Below, piece by piece: positions 22,057-33,286 of a stretch of 64,000 bases of DNA. Positions within the stretch are counted from its first letter, which is position 1. The number at the start of each line of letters is the position of its first letter. The notes below the pieces were generated by a model. It searched no databases and had not been told where the DNA came from. It saw nothing but the letters and a program-made list of their open reading frames with translations. This stretch comes from Mycolicibacterium rufum (lineage in GTDB: Bacteria > Actinomycetota > Actinomycetes > Mycobacteriales > Mycobacteriaceae). The position numbers were made by a program, and so were the translations under genes. The DNA lies in assembly GCF_022374875.2 (NCBI RefSeq), contig NZ_CP092427.2, positions 3,348,001 through 3,412,000 on the forward strand. Reading direction: 5' to 3'.

Positions 22057-25000
22057 CTAGCTCAGCCGCAGCGGCGCCGGGCTCCACAGACCGCTGCGCG
22101 TTGCCGAACCGAGATCGAGCCGGGCGGGTTGTGCGCCCGGGTAGTACGGCGTGAGCTGCTGCAGTGCACCCCAGTCGCGGAACCAGTCGTACTTCAGGTA
22201 GGTCGGCACGGTGGAGGCGCGCACCAGCAGCTCGGTGATGCCGAGCGGTCCGCCGCCGAGGTAGTCCATCACCGGCGAGTTGGCCTCGGCGCCGAAGCGG
22301 TCCGGCATGATCCGCCACTTGGGCACCTCGATGACGCCGTTGCGGTGCCCGAACGGCCGCTGGCACGGGAAGGCCAGCCCGACCAGCCAGTCCAGCAGCA
22401 CCGGGTCCGACGAGCCCACGACGTCCTGCAGCGTGCGCAGCTGGGGGATGCGGGGCGGGGTCAAGGCGATCCAGTGCGTCGGGCTCAGGTCGTCGTCGGT
22501 GGCGACGAGGCGGACGCGGGTGGCGTCGGTGGGGATCGCCGACAGCGGTGCCCGCAGGTTGCGCCAGGCCGGGGCGGCGCCGACGTCGGCGAAGCCGACG
22601 CTGCCGGCCGGCTCGTCACCGGTGGTGGCCCACTGCACGACGACGTCGCCCGGGTCGAACCGGCCCGCCGCGGAGACCACGAGCAGCGCGTCGGAGCGGT
22701 CTCCTTCGCTCCAGCCGGGGGGAAGCTGGTACCAGGCCGAGCGCAGGAACGACGGCTGCTGGATGCCGCTGCGCCAGCTGCCGAGCACCGGGACGCGGGC
22801 AGGGTCCAGCCCGTAGGGCAGCCGGGCGCGGGAGCCGTTGACGCCGGCCGCGGCGGTCGTGCCGCCCTCGGTGCCGGCCTCGCTGCCGGTGACGGCGCTG
22901 CCGTCGCTGTCGGCGAAGTTGTCCGAGCCAGGTTGTTCCATTACCGGGTCGGCGGAGACGTCCGACGGAATCGCGTTGGCGCTGAAGCCTTCTGATCTGG
23001 CTGCGCCCAGCGCGTCACCGACGGGTGCGCCGACGGGCGTGAGGATGCCCGCGGTGGGGTCCTGTTCGACCATGACGTCTTCGGCCATGCCGCAGGTCTT
23101 TCCGGTCAGGGCCTCGAGGTTCGACCGGCCGACCGTCCACGCCGGGTACTGCCCGGTCATCGCCAGCGTCAGCGAGCCGACCTCGAAGATCACCAGCGCC
23201 CAGGTAGCGATCGCCAGCGGCGCCCGCAGCAGTCCGCGCCACCGCCGCGGCGGTCCCTCCGGGGCGCCGTCGCGTCCGGAGAAGTGCAGCCAGGCGGCGA
23301 CCAGCAGGGCGAGTACCGAGAAGCCGAGCAGGATCGTGGTGAAGCCGAAGTGCCATTCGGGGAACGAATTCGACCACGGCACACCGAAATTCGAGACGTA
23401 CCACCAGCCGTTGACGGTCGCGAAGGACAGCGCGGCGATGAACAGCACCGCCGCGGCGAACACGGTGCGGTTGCGCCGCGAGCGCATCGCGGCGGCGGAC
23501 ACCGCGACCGCGGCCAGCGCGCCGAGCGATCCGGCCAGCCCGGCGAACACCCCGAAGTGGTGCGTCCACTTGGTGGGGGTGAACATCATCGCCAGGAACG
23601 AGATGATCGTGATGCCGACGATGCGCCTGCTCGGACCGAGTGCGGTGCCGGGGATGCGGCCCTTGCGCAACGACATCGCCACCGACACCGCGAGCGCGAG
23701 CAGCAGCGTCAGCACCGCGAACCGGCGCGCCACCGAGCCGTCGGGGCTGGTGGTGAACAGCCGCGAGTAGCGGATGTGCTCGTCGAACCACGCCAGGCTC
23801 GGTCCGACGGCCGATTTGAAGCTGCTCGCCTGCAGTTCGGCGGCCAGCGTCTGGTCGCGGAAGATCAGGAAGATCGTGACGGTGCCGGCCGCCGCGATCG
23901 GGGCCAGGAGCGCCCAGTAGCCGAATCGCGAGACATGCGCGGCGACAATTGTTTTCAGGGGGCCGATGGCGACCAGGAGCGCGCCGATCGCGGCGATGCC
24001 GGTCGGGCCGGAGAACAGCGTCAGCGCGCCGATGATGACGGCGATCGCGACGGGCAGCAGCCTGCTGGTGGCCACGCCGCGTTCCACCGAACACCAGGTC
24101 AGCAGGATGCCCAGCGCGATGATCGGTTCGGGGCGCAGGCCGTTGTTGAGCGGCAGCCAGAAGGCCAGGAACAGCCCGGCGGCCGTCCACGCGGCGGCGC
24201 GGCTGTGCTTGACCGAGGTGCCCAGCCGGGGCAGCACCTCACGGCTGATCACCCACCAGCAGGCCAGCCCCATCAGCAGCGTGGGCAGTCGCATCCACAC
24301 GCTGGTGGTGCTGACGTGCGCCCACAGCGCGAGCAGGTCGTAGTACCAGCCGAACGGCGCCTCGGGGGTGCCGAACCAGCGGTAGTAGTTGGCCATGTAG
24401 CCGGCGTTCTCCGACACCCGGGCCATGGTCAGGATGTAGCCGTCGTCGGCGGTGTTGGCGCCGACGAAGTGCCACCACACCATCACCACGGTGACGAGCC
24501 CGTCGAGGGGGGACAGCGACCACCAGCGCGGCGGCAGGAACCGCTTGTGTCTGCGGCCGTCGGCGCTGTCGAGCACGTGCAGGGCCACCAGCGAGACGAT
24601 CGTCATCGCGACGCCGACGATCATGGCGAGGAGTTTGAGCAGCGTCGGCGAGGTGCTGTAGCGCGAGTCGACGGTCGCGGAGAACTGCAGGCCGGGCGGG
24701 GCGGGGCCGGACAGGTCGGTGAACACGCCGACGATCTGCGGGCGGAAGTCGTAGCCGCCGCGCTCGCCGCGCAGCGGTTCGCCGGCGTCGGAGGAGTCGG
24801 GGGGCTGGGTGAGGCCGACAAACTCTCCGGTGACCTTGTCGGCGTGGGCGGTGAACGTCAGTTCCCGGCAGGCGGGGCTGAGTACCTGGTCCAGGGGCGC
24901 GCTGACCACCGGGGTGTTGCGGACGATGACGAGCAGGTCGTTGTTGACGCGTTCGATGAGCAGTCCGCGGTCGACGGCCTTGGGCGCCTGCTTGGGCACC

Positions 25001-25296
25001 GTCGACAGCAGCACGGTGCGCCCGGGCCGGTCCAGGCCGGCGGCGGCGCGGCAGGGGATGGTGATCTGCAGGTCGGTGGCGACGTAGCCGATCAGCGGGG
25101 CGTCGACGCTGGCGAGCACGCCGTTCTGCGGCCAGTTCAGCTGTGCGGTGGTCTGGGTGACGGGCAGCAGCGGGGTGGCGATCGCCAGCAGGGTGCCCAG
25201 CAGGCCCGCCACGATCGCCGTCAGGCGCGCGGTGCGGTGGTTGGCCCCTGCCGTCGGCGGCGTCGGCTTCGCCGACCGAACTGGCTCCTGCACCAC
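22057..25296 (-). CDS. embC: Arabinosyltransferase EmbC
   Basis: A 1079-aa GT-C arabinosyltransferase that extends the arabinan of lipoarabinomannan. Two in-frame GTGs (25296 and 25293) could start it; both lie within a few bases of the aftA stop. The acidic pair is in GANTADDGYILTMARV. A Gly/Ala/Ser-rich segment near residue ~810 (SGSDNFADSDGSAVTGSEAG) is longer and more polar than in EmbA/EmbB here and may be a loop insertion. The C-terminus keeps the carbohydrate-binding region. Confidence 0.96.
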   Translation of the reverse strand: MVQEPVRSAKPTPPTAGANHRTARLTAIVAGLLGTLLAIATPLLPVTQTTAQLNWPQNGVLASVDAPLIGYVATDLQITIPCRAAAGLDRPGRTVLLSTVPKQAPKAVDRGLLIERVNNDLLVIVRNTPVVSAPLDQVLSPACRELTFTAHADKVTGEFVGLTQPPDSSDAGEPLRGERGGYDFRPQIVGVFTDLSGPAPPGLQFSATVDSRYSTSPTLLKLLAMIVGVAMTIVSLVALHVLDSADGRRHKRFLPPRWWSLSPLDGLVTVVMVWWHFVGANTADDGYILTMARVSENAGYMANYYRWFGTPEAPFGWYYDLLALWAHVSTTSVWMRLPTLLMGLACWWVISREVLPRLGTSVKHSRAAAWTAAGLFLAFWLPLNNGLRPEPIIALGILLTWCSVERGVATSRLLPVAIAVIIGALTLFSGPTGIAAIGALLVAIGPLKTIVAAHVSRFGYWALLAPIAAAGTVTIFLIFRDQTLAAELQASSFKSAVGPSLAWFDEHIRYSRLFTTSPDGSVARRFAVLTLLLALAVSVAMSLRKGRIPGTALGPSRRIVGITIISFLAMMFTPTKWTHHFGVFAGLAGSLGALAAVAVSAAAMRSRRNRTVFAAAVLFIAALSFATVNGWWYVSNFGVPWSNSFPEWHFGFTTILLGFSVLALLVAAWLHFSGRDGAPEGPPRRWRGLLRAPLAIATWALVIFEVGSLTLAMTGQYPAWTVGRSNLEALTGKTCGMAEDVMVEQDPTAGILTPVGAPVGDALGAARSEGFSANAIPSDVSADPVMEQPGSDNFADSDGSAVTGSEAGTEGGTTAAAGVNGSRARLPYGLDPARVPVLGSWRSGIQQPSFLRSAWYQLPPGWSEGDRSDALLVVSAAGRFDPGDVVVQWATTGDEPAGSVGFADVGAAPAWRNLRAPLSAIPTDATRVRLVATDDDLSPTHWIALTPPRIPQLRTLQDVVGSSDPVLLDWLVGLAFPCQRPFGHRNGVIEVPKWRIMPDRFGAEANSPVMDYLGGGPLGITELLVRASTVPTYLKYDWFRDWGALQQLTPYYPGAQPARLDLGSATRSGLWSPAPLRLS

Positions 25297-25300
25297 GGGG

Positions 25301-27163
25301 CTAGATGGTAGATGGCTTGCGGATGGCCAGCACGAACGGCCCGATGGTGGACACGTCGAAGCGCGGATCGTCGAACAGCGCGTCGTCGAGGGCGACGTGG
25401 TAGCGCCGCACGTTGGGCTGGTTCGGGTAGACGTCCTCGGCGAGCCGCAGGGTGTAGGTGTCGTTGGCGCCTCGGCGCATCAGGAACACCGTGGGCGGGG
25501 GCCAGGGCAGGGCGTCGAGCGCGGCGATGAACTGGTCGGCGTTGGTCAGCATGGACCAGCCCTCGATGGCGCCGGCGCGCTCGGTGAACTGGGCCAGCGG
25601 ATTGGCGTAGTGCGACGTCAGACCCTGGAAGCCGTAGTAGGGGTAGAAGGACAGGAAGCTGTAGTCGGCGGTCAGCACCACGGTTTCGTCGCGCGGCCGT
25701 CCGGTGACCTCCTGGATCTTCGCGTCGACCTCCCGGTAGTACTGCTCGGCGCCCGGGGGTCGGCGGTCGGCGCGCTGCCCGGAGCCGTCGGTGTCGGTGT
25801 AGGCGACGACGATGTCGGAGCGCAGCACGTCGGGGATGTCCTGGCTGAAGGTGACGGCGCCCAGCGCGCCGACCGCGGTGGCGACGGCGATGACGCGGTG
25901 GGCGTTCTGGGCGGCCACGCGGGCGGCGAGCGCGCGGGCCGCCTCGAGGAACCCGAACGCGCCTGCGGCGGTCAGCAGCACGGTCAGCGTCGGCTGCAGC
26001 CGGAAGGACAGCAGCGTGGTGCCCACCAACGTGGTCAGCATCGACAGCAGCGACCAGGCGTACACGGCGAGGACGGCGACGGCCAGCGCGCCCGCCCGGG
26101 TGGAGCTGCGGGCCCGGATCACCAGCCACAGCGTGCCCAGCAGGCAGAGCGCGCCGAGCAGGGTGACCTGCAGCATCGGGAAGGACAGCTGGGCGCCGTC
26201 GACGGGCAGGTAGTGCTGCGCGGTGCCGCGGTCGGCGGGGGTGCCCTTGGCCGCGGCGATGAGGTAGGGCCCCCACCCGATCAGCGCGATCGCCCCGGAG
26301 ATCACGGCGATGACGAGCAACCGCAGCAGCGGGTCCAGGGCGCGCCGGGCGATGGCCAGCAGCACGGCCATGATGGTCAGCGTGAACGCGGCGTAGCCGA
26401 GCAGCAGCGTGTAGAACAGTGCGGCGCCGCCGAGGAAGACGCCGACCGCGATGACGGCCGCCCACCCCCCGCCGCGCGTCCTTCCGCGCAGTCCCGACCA
26501 CGCCAGCACGAAGACCGGCGGCAGCAGCACGGTGATGATCGCGGCGTAGGGCTCGGCCGGGGTGTAGGCGAGCGCGGCGGCGGCGGTGGCGGCCGAGACG
26601 ACGAGGGCGTACTCGAAGCGGATCATCGCGTTCCACAGCACGAGCGCGAGCACGATCGCGACGGTGATCGAGACGATCGACCACGGCTTGAACATCTCCC
26701 AGGCCGGCGTGCCGGTCAGTGCGGCCGCCCGCCCGCCGAGCCAGAACCAGCCGGGCGGGTAGTACGGCGGCAGACCGATGTAGGTCATGTCGTGCAGGCT
26801 CGCCGAATCGGTGAGCCGGGTCAGGTATTCGGTGCGGAACTGCTGGTCGACGGAGATGCCGAACAGGTAGAGCTTGGTGGCGCCCAGCGGCATGGCCAGC
26901 GTCACCACCGAGAACGCGGCGAGGAACAGCACCGCACCGAGCCTCGCCAGGGTGCGACGGCCACGGCGCCACAACAGTCCGGCTCCGAGAAGCCCTGTCA
27001 GACAGACGACTTGGCCGACGGTGGTGAGCGCATGCAGCTGGTTGGAGGAGTTGTAGGCGGGCCACTCGACGCGTGCGATCGCGGCCAGGCTGATCCCCGC
27101 GACCACGACGGCGAGGACGGTCGCAACGACCATCTGGCCGAACACGGCCAGGGCGCTGCGCAT
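25301..27163 (-). CDS. aftA: Galactan 5-O-arabinofuranosyltransferase AftA
   Basis: A 620-aa polytopic GT-C enzyme that places the first arabinofuranosyl residues on the galactan chain, priming it for the Emb proteins. ATG 27163 overlaps the dprE2 stop (ATGA); the gene ends 4 bp before embC. It has about 11 hydrophobic helices in the N-terminal two thirds and a soluble C-terminal part ([17 protein letters not shown]). The order dprE1-dprE2-aftA-embC is the conserved mycobacterial order, which supports the name more than any short motif. Confidence 0.93.
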   Translation of the reverse strand: MRSALAVFGQMVVATVLAVVVAGISLAAIARVEWPAYNSSNQLHALTTVGQVVCLTGLLGAGLLWRRGRRTLARLGAVLFLAAFSVVTLAMPLGATKLYLFGISVDQQFRTEYLTRLTDSASLHDMTYIGLPPYYPPGWFWLGGRAAALTGTPAWEMFKPWSIVSITVAIVLALVLWNAMIRFEYALVVSAATAAAALAYTPAEPYAAIITVLLPPVFVLAWSGLRGRTRGGGWAAVIAVGVFLGGAALFYTLLLGYAAFTLTIMAVLLAIARRALDPLLRLLVIAVISGAIALIGWGPYLIAAAKGTPADRGTAQHYLPVDGAQLSFPMLQVTLLGALCLLGTLWLVIRARSSTRAGALAVAVLAVYAWSLLSMLTTLVGTTLLSFRLQPTLTVLLTAAGAFGFLEAARALAARVAAQNAHRVIAVATAVGALGAVTFSQDIPDVLRSDIVVAYTDTDGSGQRADRRPPGAEQYYREVDAKIQEVTGRPRDETVVLTADYSFLSFYPYYGFQGLTSHYANPLAQFTERAGAIEGWSMLTNADQFIAALDALPWPPPTVFLMRRGANDTYTLRLAEDVYPNQPNVRRYHVALDDALFDDPRFDVSTIGPFVLAIRKPSTI

Positions 27164-27927
27164 CAGATGGGCAGCTTGCGGAAGATCGGACGGGGGATGT
27201 GGCGCAGCACCATCATCACGTAGCGGAAGGCGCCGGGCGCCCAGACCAGATCCTTGCCTTTGGCCGACGCGGTGACGGCGAGTTCGGCCACGTACTCCTT
27301 GTCCACGGTCAGGGGGGCCTCCTTGACGTGGGCGCTCATCCGGGTGCGGACCTGGCCGGGCCGGATCACCAGAACACGAACCCCGTACTCGCGCAACGCT
27401 TCCCCGAGTCCGAGATAGAAGCCGTCGAGGCCGGCCTTGGTGGAGCCGTAGACGAAGTTGGAGCGCCGCACGCGTTCGCCGGCCGCGGAGCTCATCGCGA
27501 TGATCTGGCCGGAGCCCTGAGCGCGCATCTTCTCGCCCAGCAGCACGCCGACCGATACCGCGGCGGTGTAGTTGATGTCGGCGATCTGCACGGCCTTGCG
27601 CTGGTTCTGCCAGAGTTCCTCGGCGTCGCCGAGCAGGCCGAACGCGACGATCGCCACGTCGACGTCACCGTGGGCCCAGGCCTTCTCGAAGACGGCGGGG
27701 TGGCTGTCGGTGTCGACGGCGTCGAAGTCGATAACCTCTACCGCCTTGGCGCCGGCCTCCTGCATCTGGGTCTGCGCGGCGTCACGCAGCGGATCGCCGG
27801 GCATGCAGGCCAGGATCACCCGGGCCTTGGCGTTGCGCAGGTAGCGCGCACAGATCGCCAGCCCGATCTCGGAGGTGCCGCCGAGGAGCAGGATGGTCTG
27901 GGGATTGCCGGTCGCGTCGAACACCAT
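27163..27927 (-). CDS. dprE2: Decaprenylphosphoryl-2-keto-ribose reductase DprE2
   Basis: A 254-aa short-chain dehydrogenase that reduces decaprenylphosphoryl-2-keto-ribose to decaprenylphosphoryl-arabinose (DPA), the donor for all arabinan. The cofactor loop is [12 protein letters not shown] (~14-25), with [22 protein letters not shown] holding the Ser and YxxxK. It starts right after the dprE1 stop (27928) and its own stop overlaps aftA. Works with DprE1. Confidence 0.95.
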   Translation of the reverse strand: MVFDATGNPQTILLLGGTSEIGLAICARYLRNAKARVILACMPGDPLRDAAQTQMQEAGAKAVEVIDFDAVDTDSHPAVFEKAWAHGDVDVAIVAFGLLGDAEELWQNQRKAVQIADINYTAAVSVGVLLGEKMRAQGSGQIIAMSSAAGERVRRSNFVYGSTKAGLDGFYLGLGEALREYGVRVLVIRPGQVRTRMSAHVKEAPLTVDKEYVAELAVTASAKGKDLVWAPGAFRYVMMVLRHIPRPIFRKLPI

Positions 27928-29310
27928 TTAGAGGAGCTCCAGTCGTCGAGCCATGTCGGAGGCGAAGACCCCGTCGGGATCGACCTTGCGGCGCAGCGCG
28001 ATCCATTCGTCGATGCGGGGATACATCGCGTGGAAGGTCTCAGCGGTGGTGCGGGAATCCTTGGCGGTGTAGAGCCGGCCGCCGAACTCGAGCACCCGCT
28101 GATCGAGGCCGTTGAGGAACTCGTTCAGTCCCGGCTTGATCGGGAAGTCGACGCAGACGTTCCAGCCGGGGATCGGGAAGCTCAGCGGCGCTTGATTTCC
28201 GGGACCGAACAGCTTGAACACGTTGAGGAACGAGTAGAAGCCGGAGCGCTGGATGTCGACGAGGATCGCCTTGAACTCCTCGACCGCGTCGGTGGGGACG
28301 ACGAACTGGTACTGGCTGAACCCGTCAGATCCGTACGCGCGGTTCCACTCTCCGAACATGTCGAGGGGGTGGTAGAACTGCGTCAGATTCTGGACCTTGC
28401 CGCGGTAGGTGCCCGACTTGCGGTACCAGAGCTCGCCGATCGGCATGAACGTGTACTTGTTGGCCAGCCCGTTGGGAAAGATGTCGGGCAGCGTGAGCAG
28501 TTGCGGCGCATCGAATTTCAGCGGGTTCTTCTGCAGCTTGGCCGGCAGCTGGTCGAGGGTGGCCAGTGAGCCGCGGGAGATCGCGGCGCGGCCCAGTTTC
28601 GGTGGCGCGCTGATCGCGTCGAACCAGGCGCTGGAGTAGGTGTAGTTGTCCTCGGTGCCGTCGCTGTGGAAGGCGATGGTCTCGTCGAGGCTGTGGGTGA
28701 CGTCGCCGTCGGCGATGAAGTAGGCGGTCTCGGTGGGCGTCATCGCGATGGTGGCGCGCAGGATGATGCCGGTCAGGCCGTTGCCGCCGACGGTGGCCCA
28801 GAACAGATCGCTGCCGGGGCCGGTCGGGGTGATGGTGCGGACCTGTCCGTCGGCGGTCAGCAGGTCCATCGAGCGGACGTGGTTGCCGAAGCTGCCGGCG
28901 CTGTGGTGGTTCTTGCCGTGGATGTCGCAGGCGATGGCGCCACCGATGGTGACCTGGCGGGTGCCGGGCAGCACGGGGACCCACAGTCCCAGGGGCAGGG
29001 CGGCGCGCATCAGCTGATCGAGGTTGACGCCGGCGTCGACGTCCACGAGAGCGTCGTCGGTGTTGATCGAATGGATGCGGTGCAGCGCGTTCATGTCGAT
29101 GACGAGCCCGCCGCCGTTCTGGGCGTTGTCGCCGTAGGAACGGCCGAGGCCGCGGGCGAGCACACCGCGGTCGGGCTGCTCGGCGGCGCGGGCGACGGCC
29201 TTGACGATCACCTCCGGATCCGGCGTCGACAGCACCTGCGCGACGGTCGGGGCCGTGCGGCCCCAGCCGGTCAGGCGCTTGGCGGTGGTCGGGAAATCGG
29301 TGCGAAACAT
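27928..29310 (-). CDS. dprE1: Decaprenylphosphoryl-ribose 2'-oxidase DprE1
   Basis: A 460-aa FAD-dependent oxidase that epimerises DPR to DPA together with DprE2, on the outer side of the membrane. FAD-binding motifs [17 protein letters not shown] and [18 protein letters not shown] (covalent-site-like His region) are present. Cys386 in GWNVCVDFP corresponds to Cys387 of M. tuberculosis, the residue modified by benzothiazinones, so this enzyme should be sensitive to them (inference). ATG 29310 chosen; GTG 29316 adds two residues. Confidence 0.96.
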   Translation of the reverse strand: MFRTDFPTTAKRLTGWGRTAPTVAQVLSTPDPEVIVKAVARAAEQPDRGVLARGLGRSYGDNAQNGGGLVIDMNALHRIHSINTDDALVDVDAGVNLDQLMRAALPLGLWVPVLPGTRQVTIGGAIACDIHGKNHHSAGSFGNHVRSMDLLTADGQVRTITPTGPGSDLFWATVGGNGLTGIILRATIAMTPTETAYFIADGDVTHSLDETIAFHSDGTEDNYTYSSAWFDAISAPPKLGRAAISRGSLATLDQLPAKLQKNPLKFDAPQLLTLPDIFPNGLANKYTFMPIGELWYRKSGTYRGKVQNLTQFYHPLDMFGEWNRAYGSDGFSQYQFVVPTDAVEEFKAILVDIQRSGFYSFLNVFKLFGPGNQAPLSFPIPGWNVCVDFPIKPGLNEFLNGLDQRVLEFGGRLYTAKDSRTTAETFHAMYPRIDEWIALRRKVDPDGVFASDMARRLELL

Positions 29311-29342
29311 CGTCACAGAGGGTACCGCCTGCGGCGGGCTGC

Positions 29343-29753
29343 CTAGTGCAGCCGGAAGATGACCGCGCGCTGGACGATGAAGTTGATCACCGTCGCGGTG
29401 CCCTGCGCGATGACGAAGGCGACCGGGACGCGCCAGGGCTGATCCTCGAACTGCATGTAGAAGACGTAGTTGATGCCGACCTGGACGGCGTAGGTGACGG
29501 CGTAGAGCGCGACCACCGCGATGAAGCGGGCACGGCTCGGCGGTGCCTGGAACGTCCATCGCCGGTTGATCAGGTACGCGGTGGTCGTGCCGGCGATGAA
29601 GCTCAGTGTCTTGGCGAGATTGACGTGCAGCCCGGCGGCCAGCAGCGCGACGTACAGCCCGAAGTCCACGATCGCCGACAGCCCGCCGGTCACGACGAAA
29701 CGCCAGATCTGCGTCGTCAGGCTCAGCTGCGGTGACAGCGGGGGCTCGGCCAC
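29343..29753 (-). CDS. GtrA family membrane protein (Rv3789 type)
   Basis: A 136-aa GtrA-fold protein with four membrane helices ([20 protein letters not shown], a segment around [10 protein letters not shown], then two more). The M. tuberculosis neighbour of dprE1, Rv3789, has been proposed either to flip decaprenyl-phospho-arabinose or to anchor the priming arabinosyltransferase. GTG 29753 is the only good start. It is the first gene of the gtrA-dprE1-dprE2-aftA-embCAB-hydrolase series, 32 bp before dprE1. Confidence 0.88.
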   Translation of the reverse strand: MAEPPLSPQLSLTTQIWRFVVTGGLSAIVDFGLYVALLAAGLHVNLAKTLSFIAGTTTAYLINRRWTFQAPPSRARFIAVVALYAVTYAVQVGINYVFYMQFEDQPWRVPVAFVIAQGTATVINFIVQRAVIFRLH

Positions 29754-29776
29754 CCGGGCAGCTTACGGGCTCGCGC

Positions 29777-31361
29777 TCATCGCGACGGTGCGGCTCCGCG
29801 GCGGGCTGCCGATCGGCGCTCGGTGGTGGGCACCACTCGGGCCACCCCTCGCAGGAGCCAGGGCGTGCGTTTGGCGACGGTCGCCGCCGCGCGATCGGAG
29901 CGGCGCATCGTGTCCCGCGGACCTGGCGTGGCGGCGGATACCAAGCGCGCCTCGGAGGACCCGGCGCCGGGTCCACGGCGATCGACGGCCAGGAGCTGCC
30001 AGGTGCCGGGCACGCCCTTCAGTTCGACGCTGCCCCGGTCCTGGAACCCGGTGCCCGACCCGACGACCAGGTCGCGCACGGTGCGCGAGACGAAGATCTC
30101 GTTGGGGCCCGCCCGGTCGACGATTCGGGCCGCGATGTGCACGGCTATTCCGCCGAGGGTCTCCTCGCCCAGTTCGCATTCGCGGTGTGGATGCCGGCGC
30201 GGATCTGCAGACCCACGCTCGCGGCGCCGTCCCGCAGCGCCTCGGCACAGCGGATGGCTTGGGTGGGGCCGTCGAAGGTGATGAGGTGTCCGTCCCCGGT
30301 TGTCTCGACGATCGTGCCGCCGAAGCGTTGGGTGAGGTCGTCGGTGATCTCGTTGAAGCGGTGCAGCAGGGCGCGCCATCGCTCGTCGCCGATCGCGGCG
30401 GCCTGATTGGTGGAGGCGACGATGTCGGTGAACATCACGGTGCGCAGGGCGCGGCGGGTCAGGGCCGGCGCGGCATGGCTGCCGGTCAGGAATTCCTCGA
30501 CTTCTGTCAGGATCGTGTCGGGATCACTGAGCCACGGGACGTGGTCCTTGCCGTCCACCTCGAGGATCCGGGCGCCGGGGATGTGGTCGGCGAGGTAACG
30601 GCCTTCCTGCACCGGGATGATCTCGTCGCGGGCGTGGATGACCAGGGTGGGCACCGTGATCGTGGGCAGAATGGTCCGGACGTCCAGGCGGAACGCCGCT
30701 TCGAGCGCTACGCGCGCCATGCCGGGGCTGGCGCTCATGCGTTCGACCATGCCGAGCTGGCGGGTGAGCCGCACGGACGGCAGCAGAGCTTTGGTCGCCT
30801 CGCCGCTACCCCAGGCCGAGCCGGCGGCGCGTGCCCAGGACTGCCAGCGGGCGAGTTGAGCGACCGACGGCGTGTAGTCGGCGCCCATTTCCGGCACCAG
30901 GTGCTCCCGCAGTTTGGAGGGGTCGCAGTCGAGGTCACCCCATCCCGTGAAGCCGAAGTATGCGAAGGTTCCGGTGAGGATCAGGGCCCGCGTGCGTTCG
31001 GGACGGGTCGCGGCGAAGAAGATCGAGGACGGTCCGCTCTCGCTTCCCCCGAAGAGCACCGCTCTGCCGAAGCCGGCAGCGTCCATGACCGCTTCGATCT
31101 CCGCTGCCCGGTCGTCGAGCGTGCGCACCCGGGGGACGGGATCGGACACGCCGACACCGGCTTTGTCGAACAGCAGAACGCGGCAGAACGTCCCGAGGCG
31201 CTCCATGAAAGCGACGCACTCCGGCACTGTCCACACCAGTTCGACGTGGCTGACGAACGACCCGATGAACACGAGGTCGATCGGCCCGTCCCGAAGACCT
31301 GGTAGGCGAGATTCAAGCCACCGCACGAGGCGTACGCCGTTTCCGGCACAGTGATGACCAT
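29777..31361 (-). pseudogene. LipJ-like alpha/beta hydrolase fused to class III cyclase, two frameshifts
   Basis: Read across three segments, this is one ~528-aa protein: ATG 31361 (MVITVPETAYASCGGLNLAY), an alpha/beta-hydrolase domain (nucleophile region LFGGSESGPS; HARDEIIPV; late His in GKDHVPW), then a class III nucleotide cyclase domain (RTVMFTDIVAST with metal Asp, ETTGDGHLITF). Rv1900c/LipJ has this architecture. The frame breaks near 31290 (TTCGGGACGGG; one more G restores PIDLVFIG) and near 30178 (CACACCGCGAATG; one more G restores the HTGECELGEETLGG reading). Each break is one missing G. Either a true pseudogene or uncorrected sequence errors; as written it makes no full protein. 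The last ~65 residues form a basic tail. Confidence 0.85.
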
Positions 31362-31618
31362 ACGTTCTTCTCGGCGCCGCGCACCGGCTATGGCGCAAGG
31401 CGTGGTGGTCAACAACCTTCCGGTGTCAGGAGGAGCGGTGACGCGGGCGAGGAGCAGGTCGTAGCACCGGCCGGGGTGTCTTGCCTGTCGCACTGCTCCG
31501 GATCTCGCTCCCGAGGTGCGCAGCACCACGAGCGAATCTACGCGGGGAATACCCTTCACCATGTCGAGCGCCATGGCTGGTCCTAGCCCGGTGTCATTGG
31601 TGCACAACGGCTTTGGCG

Positions 31619-33097
31619 TTAGAACGGGGGTGGCCCATGCGGTTGGGCGCCGTGTTGTTCGTTGAGTCGTCGTTGTGCGGCGATGTGTCGGGCGCGGTTC
31701 TGGGCGCGGGTGTGTCGGCGGCGGGGCATCATCGCGTCGCGACCCTCGCACCGCTCGGGAGTGGGTGGTTCGCCGTGCCAGAGGGTGGCGGTCGGGCGGC
31801 ACAGCTGGGGAAACAGGTCACGGCTGCCCGGGTAGGTCACGTAGGTGTGCCCGGTGGGGCTGGTCCAGATCACGGTGCCGTCGGGCAGTTGGCGATCCCG
31901 CCAGCCGTCGGGTCCGCCCCAGAACGTTTTGATCAGATGATGAAAACGGCACAGCGCCTTCAGGTTCGAGGCGTGGGTGGGCCCCACGGGGTAGGGCACG
32001 GTGTGGTCGAGGTCGGCGTCGGTGGCCGGGCAATCGCAGCCGGGGAACCGGCAGGTCACGTCGCGGCAGCGGACGAACTCGGCCAGCGCGCGCGACGGGA
32101 GGTAGCGGTCCTCGGGTCCGGCGTCGCCGGGGTGGGTGACCCGGCGTAGGTGCGCGCGGGTGAGCATCGGGTCGAGCAGCGCGGCGGGCAGGATGCCGCC
32201 GCGGAACAGCAGCGCCGGCTTGCGTGACCGCGCGGGCGCAGCGGGCTCGGGCTCGGCCTCGGGGGTCTCCGGGGAGGGCTGCTCGGGGGTGGTGCTGTCG
32301 GTGATGACGTAGACGACGGTGTTGCGGGCCGGGGCGGGTCGCTGCGCGGCGTCGCAATCGTCGAGTTCGCACTGGCAGGTCAGGGCGTCGCGGCCCGCGC
32401 CCAGGGCGGCCAGCGCGTCGGCGCGGCGCACATCGAGAGTGCGTGGATCGGACGGGCAGACACTGCGGGCGATCGTTTCGAGCCGGTCACGCAGCGCGGC
32501 GGCGTCGGCGGCGGGCAGCAGCGCCCACACGCTGGTGAAACCGGTCGCGTCGGTGGGGGAGCCGAACTCCACCCGCCGATCGGCCAGGGAATCGAGGACG
32601 CGGCGCACCGCGACCGGGTCGTGGGCGAGCACGGTGGCGTCGATGGCCTGCTCGAGCTTCTTTTCCGACAGTTGGCCCCACCGGGTGGCCGCGGCGGCGA
32701 TGGCGGTGTCCACCGCGGCCATCACCGCCGGGTCGGTCACCAGGCCGGTGCGGTGGATGATTTTCCGCACGGTCAGATCGCTGAGCTCGCCGGCGGCGAA
32801 CAGTGCCGCCACTGCGGGCAGGCGGTCGCGCAGAACTACTCCACGGTGGGTCTGGGCCAGCGCCAATCCGCGGGTCACCCCGAGGGCGGCGGCCAGTTCG
32901 GCGGCGACCGCGGCGTCGGGATCGACCCACCAGTCCTCCCGGTCGGTGGCATCGCCGCCGGTGCGGCGGGTGAAAATCTCGGCCATCACCGCCAACTTCG
33001 CCGCCGCGGCGGCGTTCTCCGCCCGCGACCAGTGCTGTGCCGCGTCGATCAACTCGGCAGCACTGAGCTCGCCCAGCTCTCCGATTGACTCGCACAT
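31619..33097 (-). CDS. 13E12-type DUF222 / HNH endonuclease domain protein
   Basis: A 492-aa protein. The N-terminal ~300 residues form the helical DUF222 region (ELSAAELIDAAQHWSRAENA onward), followed by a Pro/Glu linker (TTPEQPSPETPEAEPEPAAP). The C-terminal HNH part has CRFPGCDCPATDADLDH and NLKALCRFHHLIKTFWGG, so the Cys pairs and the His-Asn-His set look intact. These 13E12 repeat family proteins occur in many copies in mycobacteria, and phiRv1 integrates inside one in M. tuberculosis; this copy is uninterrupted. True function unknown. The 257 bp between its end and the LipJ-like start hold nothing I can identify. Confidence 0.85.
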   Translation of the reverse strand: MCESIGELGELSAAELIDAAQHWSRAENAAAAAKLAVMAEIFTRRTGGDATDREDWWVDPDAAVAAELAAALGVTRGLALAQTHRGVVLRDRLPAVAALFAAGELSDLTVRKIIHRTGLVTDPAVMAAVDTAIAAAATRWGQLSEKKLEQAIDATVLAHDPVAVRRVLDSLADRRVEFGSPTDATGFTSVWALLPAADAAALRDRLETIARSVCPSDPRTLDVRRADALAALGAGRDALTCQCELDDCDAAQRPAPARNTVVYVITDSTTPEQPSPETPEAEPEPAAPARSRKPALLFRGGILPAALLDPMLTRAHLRRVTHPGDAGPEDRYLPSRALAEFVRCRDVTCRFPGCDCPATDADLDHTVPYPVGPTHASNLKALCRFHHLIKTFWGGPDGWRDRQLPDGTVIWTSPTGHTYVTYPGSRDLFPQLCRPTATLWHGEPPTPERCEGRDAMMPRRRHTRAQNRARHIAAQRRLNEQHGAQPHGPPPF

Positions 33098-33286
33098 ACG
33101 TTCGACTCTAGAGGCGCGGTGACGTCACCGGCATCACCAAAGTGCCACCTGTGGACAACCGCCGCGCTCGCCAGAAAGCTGTGGATAACCCCAGTTCAGG
33201 CGCGCGACCTGTGCTAGGTGAGGTCGGCAACATCCCGGGCCGCGGAATGACCCAGCCCACCCGCAGAATCGACTGACAGGCATGTG

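Noticed and set aside
31619..33097. 13E12-type gene as an integration site for a phiRv1-like element
   Set aside because: The gene is uninterrupted and no serine integrase is present in the window.
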